Origin: Nephromyces sp. MM_2019
Lineage: Eukaryota; Apicomplexa; Aconoidasida; Nephromycida
Direction: 5' to 3'
Length of the DNA stretch: 10,119 bases
Assembly (NCBI GenBank): GCA_015657535.1
Contig: JADHZB010000131.1
Span: 1 to 10,119 of the forward strand
Part shown: in pieces, positions 1 to 8,013 of the stretch
How positions within the stretch are numbered: position 1 is the stretch's first letter
How the letters are laid out: the number at the start of each line of letters is the position of its first letter
The notes under the pieces: model-generated
Told to the model about the DNA's origin: nothing
Database searches by the model: none
The model's input: the letters and a program-made list of their open reading frames with translations, nothing else
Position numbers and translations under genes: made by a program

Positions 1-23
1 CCCCCATCACCACAACCCCCCAG
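1..23 (+). other. 3' end of an intron (splice acceptor) of the sushi-domain gene
   Basis: The first bases are a C/A-rich tract ending in CCCCCCAG, which closely resembles the C-rich acceptor that precedes the next exon of the same gene (before 1323). The following sequence is open and codes a sushi-type cysteine pattern from its second base, so the exon most likely starts at 24. The first exon base completes a codon split by the intron (phase 2). The donor lies outside the window. Confidence 0.6.
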
Positions 24-313
24 GTGCTCGAATGGCTACGAATCCAAAGAAGGAGATAACCCAGGAAGGATGAGGTGTGATAATGGAAAGTTTGTTTTAG
101 ACGGCCTTCTAGACTGCCGAAAGAACTGCGAAGCCGACGTTACTGATATTTACGATTTGACTGACGGCTACCTAGTGACTGGAACAGGGTTGAATCACGG
201 AGCTACTAGAGAACTACAGTGTCAGGAGGGGTATACAGCCTTCTCTGGAGCTTCTATCTCGAGGATTTCATGTATTGATGGTACTTGGGAGGAGATTCCC
301 ATTGTTTGTAAAC
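24..313 (+). CDS. Sushi (CCP/SCR) domain membrane protein, internal exon (gene partial at 5' end)
   Basis: This exon codes about 96 residues of extracellular sushi modules. It opens inside one module (Cys codons at 25, 76 and 115) and then holds a complete module with Cys codons at 127, 220, 271 and 307. The sushi hallmark near the third cysteine, C-I-D-G-T-W, has its Trp codon at 286. Sushi modules are beta-rich, two-disulphide extracellular domains used for protein or glycan binding. The ATG at 70 lies between two module cysteines and is unlikely to be a start; the exon extends back to the acceptor at 22-23. The exon ends at a good donor (AAAC|GTGAGTG) after the first base of a codon, and joins the exon at 1323 in phase to read K-P-I-C-D, with no sushi module interrupted. 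The encoded segment contains G-x-N-H-G, which recurs in the next module. The N-terminus, including any signal peptide, is outside the window. The domain call is firm; the gene's identity and function are not known to me. Confidence 0.8.
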
Positions 314-1322
314 GTGAGTGTGTGTGTGTGTAGGTGGGTTGGTGGGTGTGTGTAGGTGGGTTGGTGTGTAGGTGGGTTGGTGTGTGTGTGTAGGTGGGTT
401 GGTGTGTAGGTGGGTTGGTGTGTAGGTGGGTGTGTGTAGGTGGGTGTGTGTAGGTGTGTGTGTGTAGGTGGGTTGGTGGGTGTGGGTTGGTGTGTGTAGG
501 TGTGTGTGTGTAGGTGTGTGTGTGTAGGTGGGTTGGTGTGTAGGTGGGTGTGTGTAGGTGGGTGTGTGTAGGTGGGTTGGTGGGTGTAGGTTAGTGGGTG
601 TGGGTTGGTGGGTGTGGGTTGGTGGGTTGGTGTGTGTAGGTGTGTGTGTGTAGGTGGGTTGGTGTGTGTGTGTAGGTGTGTGTGTGTAGGTGGGTGTGTG
701 TAGGTGGGTTGGTGGGTGTGGGTTGGTGGGTTGGTGTGTGTAGGTGTGTGTGTGTAGGTGGGTTGGTGTGTGTGTGTAGGTGTGTAGGTGGGTTGGTGTG
801 TGTGTGTAGGTGTGTGTGTGTAGGTGGGTTGGTGTGTAGGTGTGTGTGTGTAGGTGTGTGTGTGTAGGTGGGTGTGGGTTTTGTGCGTATTTTTTGTGCT
901 TCTCTGTGCTTTTCTGTGTTGCGTAGATAATGATGCAATATCTCCTGTTTTTATTCCACTATATTCCGGCCTTCTTGTGTGTGTGGGAGTATTGATAAGC
1001 TTGTTTTATGAGCTGCAGCGAATGAACTTGTTATATAGCCTTCTGGGTAAGCTCCAGGAGCTGAGCTCCCTACAAGTTCTCATGAGCTCCCGATACTTAA
1101 GCAAGCCTTTGATACTTAAAGGGGTATATGAAGGCTATTTTCTCATGCCGGCTTAAAGCCATGATTTCAGCATATTGATAGTAAACAGCAACACACCAGC
1201 AACCTCACACACCAACTCACTAATAGAAAAACCTCAATACACTAACACACCCACACACTCAGCGATCAACCCACATCCAACCCCCCACATCCCGCTTCCA
1301 CTCCCTCCTTCCCCGCTCACAG
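314..1322 (+). other. Intron (phase 1) filled with GT-rich minisatellite
   Basis: The donor is GTGAGTG at 314. The acceptor is CGCTCACAG ending at 1322, preceded by a strongly pyrimidine-rich stretch (about 1270-1321, many C). Removing it joins C at 313 to CA at 1323 and keeps the sushi reading frame. In-frame stops just after the donor rule out simple read-through. The 5' half is GT/GGG simple sequence (about 318-880). The middle (about 880-1180) is ordinary-complexity sequence with repeated GAGCTCC (around 1050-1090) and two GATACTTAA copies near 1091-1120. The last part (about 1185-1320) is CA-rich. No conserved exon is visible inside. Confidence 0.8.
318..880 (+). repeat. GT/GGTGGGTTGG minisatellite within the intron
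   Basis: Around 560 bases consist almost only of TGTGTGTAGG, TGGGTTGG and TGGGTGTG blocks in varying order. The plus strand has almost no C. A perfect 82-base copy exists inside it: 600-681 equals 704-785, offset 104. The blocks carry many GG and GGG runs with short loops. Open frames across it on either strand (Cys/Val/Gly-rich or Thr/His/Pro-rich) are by-products of the repeat. Confidence 0.9.
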
Positions 1323-4300
1323 CAATCTGCGACCCCTTTCTCGAGCTCCCCCCTGCTTATATAGTAGAGGGAGAAGGCCAAAACCACGGAGATTTCCGTA
1401 AGTTGAGCTGCACAGATACCTACTATCTGAAGATACTCAACTTCTTCTATGAGGCAGAGCAGGCAGAAGATCCCACTAAAGTTCACTGTATAGACGGAGA
1501 TTGGACGACTCAATATGTGGAGTGTGCTTCAGCTCAAGCGCCAGAGCCCCCCCCCAAGTCAAAGTCAACGATCAGTCTGATAGTACAGCAGATCTTCTCT
1601 GATAGTGGCGTGTTTGCAGCCCTAATTATAGCATTAAGTATACTGTTTTTAGCTCTCCTTACTTACCTAGCTTGGAAGTTCTACTTCCAGAAGAAGGCAA
1701 AGCTACACTTTAGTGATAGAGAAAAGAAGATGAAAGCCTTCCGTCTGACTCGCTGGGGGAGTGGTGGTGGTGGAGGTAACCCCCCCCCTGGAGCTGGGGG
1801 GTATGATCGGAGGGGTTCAGGGGGGAGTAAGAAGAGCCGAGCCTCTTTGTCAACGAATAATAAGCTTTCTTGGATGCCTAGTTCTATGAGTACTAACGAA
1901 GATGAAGGCTTTATAATAGGAGAAGATGAGAGAGAGATGGCGATGATGATGAGCAGCTCGCAATCAATGGGGGGGGCAGGTGGAGTTTATACACATGGGC
2001 TAGAAGCCGCTGAAGATAAGTTGAGGGAGGATGGCAGTGGTGTTGAAGCTTCTAGCTTGCAAGAGCTTGGAGGTGGTGTTTCTAATGGTAGGGGGGTTAT
2101 AGGGATTTCTGGGAGGGTTTATGCTAGTAGAGGCAGCTTAAACGAGACAGCTGGGTGGAGCCATTCGAGCGTGGAGGAGAGAGAAGATGAGGAGGTGGAG
2201 GGAGATGAGGGAGAGGGGAAGAGACTGGGGGGGAGTTGTCCTGGTGAAGATGAAGAGGGAGATTTGAGGGAAGATTTCTTTGATGATTCTATGGTGGAGA
2301 GCGTGGCTATTCCTAGAGGAGGAGGAAAGTTTTATGTTTCCCAAAAGAAGAGAGCTAGTACTTACGCTGCTCACGGGGGAGGTGAAGGTACTGCTAAGAT
2401 CAGGAGCTCTCCTTCCTTTCTTGATCTAAACTGTGGTAGTCTTTGCGATTCGGATGATGAGAAGGGTGGCAAAGCCAAACTTGATGCTATTAAGCTTGCA
2501 GGGGGGGGATTGGTTGCGGGAGGGGTTGGAGGGGGGGGGGGAAGAGCTTTCACTCCTAAAACCGAGAATATCACGGAAGAAATGAAGCTAGCCACTAGAA
2601 CCCTCCTTCCATACAACCCCTCAGTGTTTTCCTCCTCCTACAGGGGAGGGGGGATTATGGCGTTAAATGAGAATGGCATAGTCTCTCAGCACCTCTACCA
2701 TCGCAACTCTGATGAAACTGCTAGTGAAGACCCCCCTGAGTCAGCGGCTGCCAGCAGGAGAGCGTGGGAGGGGGGGGTAGCTGTCGAAAGCGGGCTGAGA
2801 ATTGGGAGAGATGAGTCCATTAGGTTGCATGGGGGGCAGACGCCAGGGAGTGGAGGAAGAATCTCCCAATCTACCCCCCTATCTGCGAAAAGCCCTGTTA
2901 CCTCTTATAACGCGGTGGAAGGGAGGAATTTCACACCCTCCTCCCGAACTCCACTAAGAAAAACCACCCCCCCCATGCTGATGGAGGGAGGAAACCTGCA
3001 GTTAGAAGTTAAGAGGGGGAGGGAGGTTCTATTGGTGCCTTCATCTCGCCAAATCCAGGAAGAAGAGGGTGATGTTGGAGGAGAAGAAGGAGCAGGAGGA
3101 GGAGGAGGTGTGTTGCACTCTCCGAGAGGATCCTCTGTTAGCTTCTCCTTCAATGAAGAAGAGTTATGTTCTGAAGACTACTACCCTAGTGGATTAGCCC
3201 GTCAAGGCAATCCGAGAGCTCAAGGGACACATACACGTGCCTCATACAAGAAGAAATCTGATCAAGAAGAAGAAGCGAACTTAGAAAACGCTTTTTCGGG
3301 TGTTTCTGAGAGATCAGGCGACAGGCAGATACGGCAAGCTACGAATAGCAGCCACCAAACACACAGAGACGGAAAGAGCGGCTCTCACGGAGGGAAAAAG
3401 AGCCTTCATAGAGAATCTAATCGCTCTTCTTCTCTCTCTCAAGATCGTCAGGAGGTTTTTAACTATGCATATGGAGACGAGAGCTTCCAGCAGTCAAGAG
3501 ACGACTCATCTTCAAACATTAGACGAAGCATCACCACAACTAGTGGTAGGGTTAGGCTGGAATCGCAGCTTCTTCGCTACTACGGATTGAATGACTCTGA
3601 AGATGCTGGGTGTGCATTTGAAGGAAGAAGTAAGACTGTTTCTGGAGATAATAGATTTGCTGAAAGTTCAGGAAGGAAAGCTACTTTCTCCCGCCAGCAG
3701 TTTGATGTGGATAAGGGAATCATGTCGAAGGGGGGGGGGTTTAAGGGGGGTAATCTGCGTTTCCCAGCAGAAAAGGAGCTTTTTGGAGATGAAAGAAGAG
3801 ATCCTGTGTCTTTGAGCTTTCAGACGCACGCTTCAAACTATCAACAAGTATCACATGAGGCTGGCAAATCTCTATCAGCAACTGCTAAGCACACACAGGA
3901 TGCAGCCTTGCCTATTAATACGCTCATTACCGGCCGTCTTCATCGTCAAGAGAAGCATAACATGCAGATTCTGCAGGAATCTGATGGTTTTTTTGAAGAT
4001 GAGAGTATTCCATTTGAAGCTCATTCAATGGCGTCTTCAGCGAGCAATCAGCGGATAAACACACGAGAGATTAAGGCAACCCAAGCCCCACGCACTCCAC
4101 CCCACGCTCCAGCACACTCTTCCTCTGTGGGTGGGAGCTGGCTGAGCTCTCTCCCTCCTCAGAGAAGGAATAATCGAGAAGACTCTGCCTGCTTATCTTC
4201 CTTTGGAGAAGGAAACAGCGGATTTGTATACTTTTTAGGCGAAGAAGACAAGTTTTCTGATGTTTATGAGAATCAAAGTGAAGACTTTGAGGCAGTCTCT

Positions 4301-5206
4301 GAGTCGTTAGAAGGTGTAACAACACATCAACAGCAAGCTAGAAAGCTTCCTGAAGAGTACCTACACTTTTCTCATGCTGGGAGTGATGATCTAAGTAAAG
4401 ATGAAGAGAGAAGATTCTCATCATATAACCGCCAAACACACCAGAAAAATCGGTCAAAAAGCGAGCTTGAAGGTAGCAATCTCTCTAGTGGATGTGATGG
4501 CAGTCAGCAACACTCACGGGATCCTCCAGAAGTTTGCAAGAGGAGTAGCTGTAGTGTGGGTAGCAAGATTAGTGCGGGTGGTAAATCTAGAAGGAGAAGA
4601 TCTCAAGGGCAAGGTGAGGTGCAGGAACGCACACATATGGCATACACACACACACTGACACACACACAATCACAGCCACACACCCAAGAAGTTGAAACAA
4701 AACAAACTGAACTCCACACACAGAAACACACACAAAAAAACCCTCTTCCGCACAAATTCCCCCAGCGCCCACTCCACCACCCCCCCAACCCCAAGAAGAG
4801 AAGCCCTAATCTCCACGATTATAGCCCCCCCCGTTCCCCTCAAAATCTGCTTAACGACTTGGAATCTTCAATATGCTCTAGGAAGTCTTCAGAGGGGGAG
4901 AATAAACACATGAAAAATACATCTGAGCTAAACTACTGCCTATCTTCAGTTAGCAACAAGCTTTCCAACCTCCATGGCTTGCCGATTTTGCAGGAAGAAG
5001 ATAGACAATCTGAAGATGAAGATGCTGAGCTAGCATCTTATGCAGCTGAAGAAGCAGCTACAAAGACACGCACGCACAAAGGGATTTACTTTGAGAGTGA
5101 ATCAAGGCTTGAAGGCGTGAAACAAAGCTCTTTTGGCGGTTTCTCAGCTCTTCAGCGTAGGAGCAGGGGGGATGGTGGAAGAAGTAGCAGGTTTAGTGAG
5201 AAGTGA
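1323..5206 (+). CDS. Sushi-domain type I membrane protein, terminal exon: third sushi module, transmembrane helix, giant low-complexity cytoplasmic tail
   Basis: This exon codes 1,293 full residues and ends at TGA 5204-5206. Residues 1-67 of the exon form a third sushi module with Cys codons at 1328, 1409, 1487 and 1523 and the motif C-I-D-G-D-W (Trp codon at 1502). A short Pro/Ser linker follows, then one hydrophobic helix at about 1607-1675 (G-V-F-A-A-L-I-I-A-L-S...). Next comes a basic stretch (Q-K-K-A-K-L-H-F ... R-E-K-K-M-K), which by the positive-inside rule puts the sushi modules outside the cell or in an organelle lumen. The remaining tail of about 1,176 residues looks disordered: Gly runs (1755-1810, 2500-2550), acidic blocks (2164-2297, 3058-3110, 4990-5035), many Ser and Arg, and a Thr/His/Gln-rich patch coded by CA repeats (4630-4735). 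I see no kinase, WD or other known domain in it. The long frame stays open across G runs of 10-11, which supports it. Sushi plus TM architecture suggests an adhesin or receptor of surface or secretory organelles; that role is inferred. No alternative family is recognised. Confidence 0.8.
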
Positions 5207-5700
5207 GAGGCTTATCATCAGATTTATCAGTTTCCTGTAGTAGGAAACAGAGGAAGAGGAAGGAAAGCTGTTGCCTTAAACGAGAAGCTGGAAAGAAGCT
5301 CTTCTAGGGAGAGAAGAAATGAGAGAATGGATTGAGGGGGGTTGGGAAGGGGAAGTAAGTGTGGAGCGTGTGTGTTATTGGGGTGGAGTGGGATGGGGGG
5401 TTAACTCTTGTAGGTGTGTGTAGAGAGGATGATGGCAGGGTTAGGTGTGGTGAGGGAGGGGGACTGTAGTTGTATGTGTGTGTGGGGGGGATGCTGGCAG
5501 GGTGGATATGTGGTTTGAGGCGGGGTTTTTAGTATTTTTAGTAGTGTGTGTCGCTAACTTGAGGAAGAAAGCAGCTTCTTGATGTGAAAGATGACTTATC
5601 TAGGACTGAGACTTTATAAAACGCAGCTGTGCTTTGCTATGGGGGAAGATTTCTGCCTTTATTTTTTAGTTCTCTTGATACCGCCGCATGAGTGTATATG
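5207..5700 (+). other. 3' flank / probable 3' UTR of the sushi-domain gene
   Basis: After the TGA the sequence is first purine-rich (AGGAAG/GAGAAG runs to about 5330), then G-rich with GTGTGT islands and GGGGGG runs. No ORF with coding character is seen on either strand. The purine bias continues that of the coding tail, as expected for a transcribed 3' UTR, but I cannot place a polyadenylation site. Confidence 0.45.
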
Positions 5701-5714
5701 TGCGTAGTTTTGCC

Positions 5715-5895
5715 TATCTGCTAGTATGCGCATGTGCGTGTCTATGCTCGTTTGTGTGTATACAGCTATGTATGCGCATGCTTGAGTTTATCTATGTGTG
5801 TGTGTATACAGCTATGAATGCGTATGCTTGGGTGTATCTATGTATGTGTGTATAGCTAAGTCTTCACATGTGGGTAGATTCATCTATCTTTGTGA
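5715..5895 (+). repeat. Degenerate tandem repeat, unit about 46 bases
   Basis: Units begin at about 5715, 5761, 5807 and 5851 (spacings 46, 46 and 44). Units 2 and 3 share TACAGCTATG, then TATGC, then an ATCTATG core and a GTGTGTGTA tail; units 1 and 4 are more diverged. The ATCTATG core continues weakly past 5895. Shortly downstream another repeated word, TGTGATGCCTCGT, occurs at 5935 and 6001 (66 apart). Confidence 0.65.
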
Positions 5896-6426
5896 GTGAC
5901 TCCATGTGTGTAGATGTATCTATGCTCCTGTGTGTGTGATGCCTCGTATGTGGGGGCACACATATACGTGCGTATTGAGGCAGGTTTTTACACATGTGTA
6001 TGTGATGCCTCGTGTGTGGGGTTGTGCCTAAATCCACGTGCTTTTTGGTATCCCAGGGTGTGTGATGACGGCTTGTATGTATATAGACCCCCCTAAACGT
6101 GTGAGCAGAGTTACTTAAAGAGATAATCTGTGTGTGTCGTGTGCCTAAAGAGTTCGTTCATCTATACTTTCCAGCTGGTAATTGCCTGCGCGCATGTCAG
6201 ATTTTATCCAAAATCCTCTGTTCCAAACGCTACTGGTGTACGTACACGCTTTGACATATACTACCTATGCATCAGCCTATTTATAACTGTGTACGTGGAA
6301 GCTGAATGTGTGCGCAGGAATGCGTTGTTATAGCCTAAGCATAAGCGCTAGTCAACAAGATCAAGAATATATTGCTTATCTTGAAGAGTGTCAATGTATC
6401 CATGAAGATGTGGGTGCGGGACTATT

Positions 6427-6580
6427 TGTGGAGGAGGTGGTGTGTGTGAATGTATGTGTGCGTGTGAAGGAGGTGGTTTGCGTGAGTGTATTTGTAACCG
6501 TGTGTGTGAAGGAGATGATGCGTTTATGAAGGAGGTGGTGAATAGCTGAGTATGTGTTAAGGAGTTGGTGTGTGCTTAAC
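6427..6580 (+). repeat. Dispersed GAAGGAGGTGGTG word repeats
   Basis: Variants of GAAGGAGGTGGT occur about five times (near 6429, 6463, 6507, 6527 and 6557), separated by GTGTGTG/TGCGTG spacers of uneven length. They create a Val/Cys/Glu-rich open frame that I consider a by-product. The copies are too uneven for a simple tandem array. Confidence 0.5.
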
Positions 6581-6827
6581 TGTGTATATATGTATGTTTT
6601 TTTGCAAGGGTTTAACTCCAATGTTACATCATATGTGCGTGCAGTTTTTTGTGAAAATGTGTGCGTGTGTGACGCTACTCGATAGCCTTCGCAACAAATT
6701 AACTGCAGGTATTCTAGAAACAGCAATATTTAGCAAAGCCGAAGTTTTCAGGCACTTTACAGTATATACACGCATAAACTTTCTCTCATTGGAATACGTA
6801 GACACGCACACTGTTACTCCCATTAGG

Positions 6828-6852
6828 ACACACACACACACACACACACACA
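6828..6852 (+). repeat. (AC)n microsatellite
   Basis: An uninterrupted AC dinucleotide run of about 12 units lies within the CA-rich spacer, followed by shorter CACACA runs up to about 6890. Confidence 0.9.
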
Positions 6853-7438
6853 AGCAGACATACGCACCCACACACACACACTCACAAGCTAATGAACACC
6901 TTAAGACACACCAAAGACGCCTAGCTAGCCAAGATTAGCAAAGTAAACATAAAATTTCTCAGAAAACGAGGCTTTTATAGGCAGTTTGTGGCTGCACATG
7001 TAAATTTGGGAAGTTAACGCTTGAAAGGAGGTGCACACACACAGAAGCTACACACGTCCATTCGATCACATCAAAGCAAAACTCACGCATGCACAACACC
7101 CTTAGGCGAGCAGCTTACTACCTTAATCGGATGCACACGCGAGTTGCAGGCGCACACACTCAGTTTTACTAGCTTCGTATGGATCTTCCTGCCAAGCTTA
7201 AACGCCTCTTTTCAACTCTCAGAGCTTTACTCCTTTCACCGAGTTATTACCTCCTCCACTCAATACTGAAGCAGAAATTTCATTCGCACATACTAGGCAC
7301 ACACACTCTAGGTACACACAAACTAAACATGCATGCAGCTAGATACATCGAACTTTAAGGCTAGGAAGCTGCGGCTCAAACAAAACCCCTAGACTCTCAT
7401 CCCCAGGTATAGGCAACAGGGCTCAACCCCCACAATGT

Positions 7439-7454
7439 ATGGAGACATCTCCAT
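7439..7454. repeat. Short inverted repeat (7-base arms, 2-base loop)
   Basis: ATGGAGA-CA-TCTCCAT is a perfect palindrome with a two-base centre, lying ten bases before the duplicated 50-base unit. A loop of two is too tight for a stable RNA hairpin, so it is better viewed as a possible DNA-binding palindrome or chance. Confidence 0.35.
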
Positions 7455-7463
7455 TATAAAGCA

Positions 7464-7565
7464 AATCCTTATGACTCCAGGCTTGTAGGAGGCAGTGTAT
7501 GTACACCTAGCCTAATCCTTATGACTCCAGACTTGTAGGTGGGAATGTGTGTGTGCACCTAGCTT
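7464..7565 (+). repeat. Two-copy direct repeat, unit about 50 bases
   Basis: Copy 1 (7464-7513) and copy 2 (7514-7565) abut. Both start AATCCTTATGACTCCAG, share CTTGTAGG, and end with CACCTAGC; they differ in the middle by substitutions and by a longer GTGTGTG in copy 2. The unit is not simple sequence, unlike its surroundings. Confidence 0.75.
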
Positions 7566-8013
7566 GTTCTAGCGCGGGGTATATCTATGGTCTAGTGCTC
7601 CTGGCTGCTGTGAGTCTGCAGAAGGCAGAATGTGTGTGACTGCTGCTTATCAGAGAGGAGCTAAGAGCGGTCAACTCTCTTGAAACACACTGCCTTTTTC
7701 AACAAATTCCGCACACACAGTTGGCGCCTGAAATATTCACTTGTAACAGCGGCAAATACCCACAAGCACACTTCCTCACATGAAGAGTTGCACAAGTGGA
7801 CGCAGGCACTTGATGAAACAGAGGCACTAAAAAGAACGCACACACAGATGATCAGGCATAAGCCCACCAGCACAGACAAACATGGACGCAAGCCCATACG
7901 GATAGACAGACGCACAGCACGCCGGCACTTACCATACCACCCACACACATACACCAGCTCCCACACACACCAACTCACACACGCTTACCCATGTTCTACA
8001 CTTACTTTTTCTT

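Larger units (their letters stand above)
5700..6600. other. GT-rich intergenic spacer without a supported gene
   Basis: The plus strand is dominated by TGTGTG, TATGTG and TGCGTG blocks with several degenerate tandem repeats (entered separately). Short open frames here are rich in Cys/Val/Arg from GTGTGT reading and lack any recognisable domain. The stretch 6140-6400 is less repetitive (TTTATCCAAAATCC and similar) but still shows no conserved protein signal. It may be the distal 3' UTR of the upstream gene or simple intergenic DNA. Confidence 0.5.
6770..8010. other. CA-rich intergenic spacer without a supported gene
   Basis: The plus strand changes from GT-rich to CA-rich, with ACACAC, CACGCA and CACACA blocks throughout (except about 7360-7660, which is mixed). 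Open frames on the plus strand are His/Thr-rich and those on the minus strand Cys/Val-rich, as simple-sequence reading predicts, and none shows a domain. Two GCATGCA octamers lie at 7086-7093 and 7330-7337. I see no tRNA-like or rRNA-like segment. Confidence 0.5.

Noticed and set aside
70..72. ATG 70 as a true translation start
   Set aside because: It lies between two cysteines of a sushi module, with in-frame module sequence continuing upstream to a good acceptor.
318..880. Telomere-like or subtelomeric repeat
   Set aside because: The blocks (TGTAGGTGGGTTGG) are not the TTTAGGG/TTAGGG type and are irregular, and the array is bounded by splice sites of a gene.
591..938. Minus-strand open frame coding a Thr/His/Pro repeat protein
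   Set aside because: It is the complement of the GT/GG minisatellite in an intron; its composition is fully set by the simple repeat and no domain or splice context supports it.
854..1156. Plus-strand open frame of 100 residues in the intron
   Set aside because: It starts inside the repeat and shows no sushi cysteines or other domain; the exon-to-exon phase works only if this stretch is intronic.
1175..1322. Extension of the large exon upstream to 1175
   Set aside because: There is no ATG at that point, and the extra residues (Thr/His/Pro-rich) come from the CA-rich acceptor tract. The acceptor at 1322 gives a phase-matched join.
5161..5180. R-G-D tripeptide near the C-terminus of the sushi protein
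   Set aside because: It lies in the predicted cytoplasmic tail within a basic low-complexity stretch, so an integrin-type role is not credible.
5914..6333. Two small plus-strand frames in the GT-rich spacer
   Set aside because: They are Cys/Val/Tyr-rich readings of TGTG and TATG repeats, with no domain or splice support.
6391..6938. Overlapping plus- and minus-strand frames of 82-122 residues
   Set aside because: They are dominated by simple GT/CA reading (Thr-His or Cys-Val) and shadow each other on opposite strands.
7021..7269. Plus-strand frame of 82 residues in the CA-rich spacer
   Set aside because: Its second half has ordinary complexity, but there is no recognisable motif, no splice context and no conserved neighbour. 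I cannot support it as a gene.
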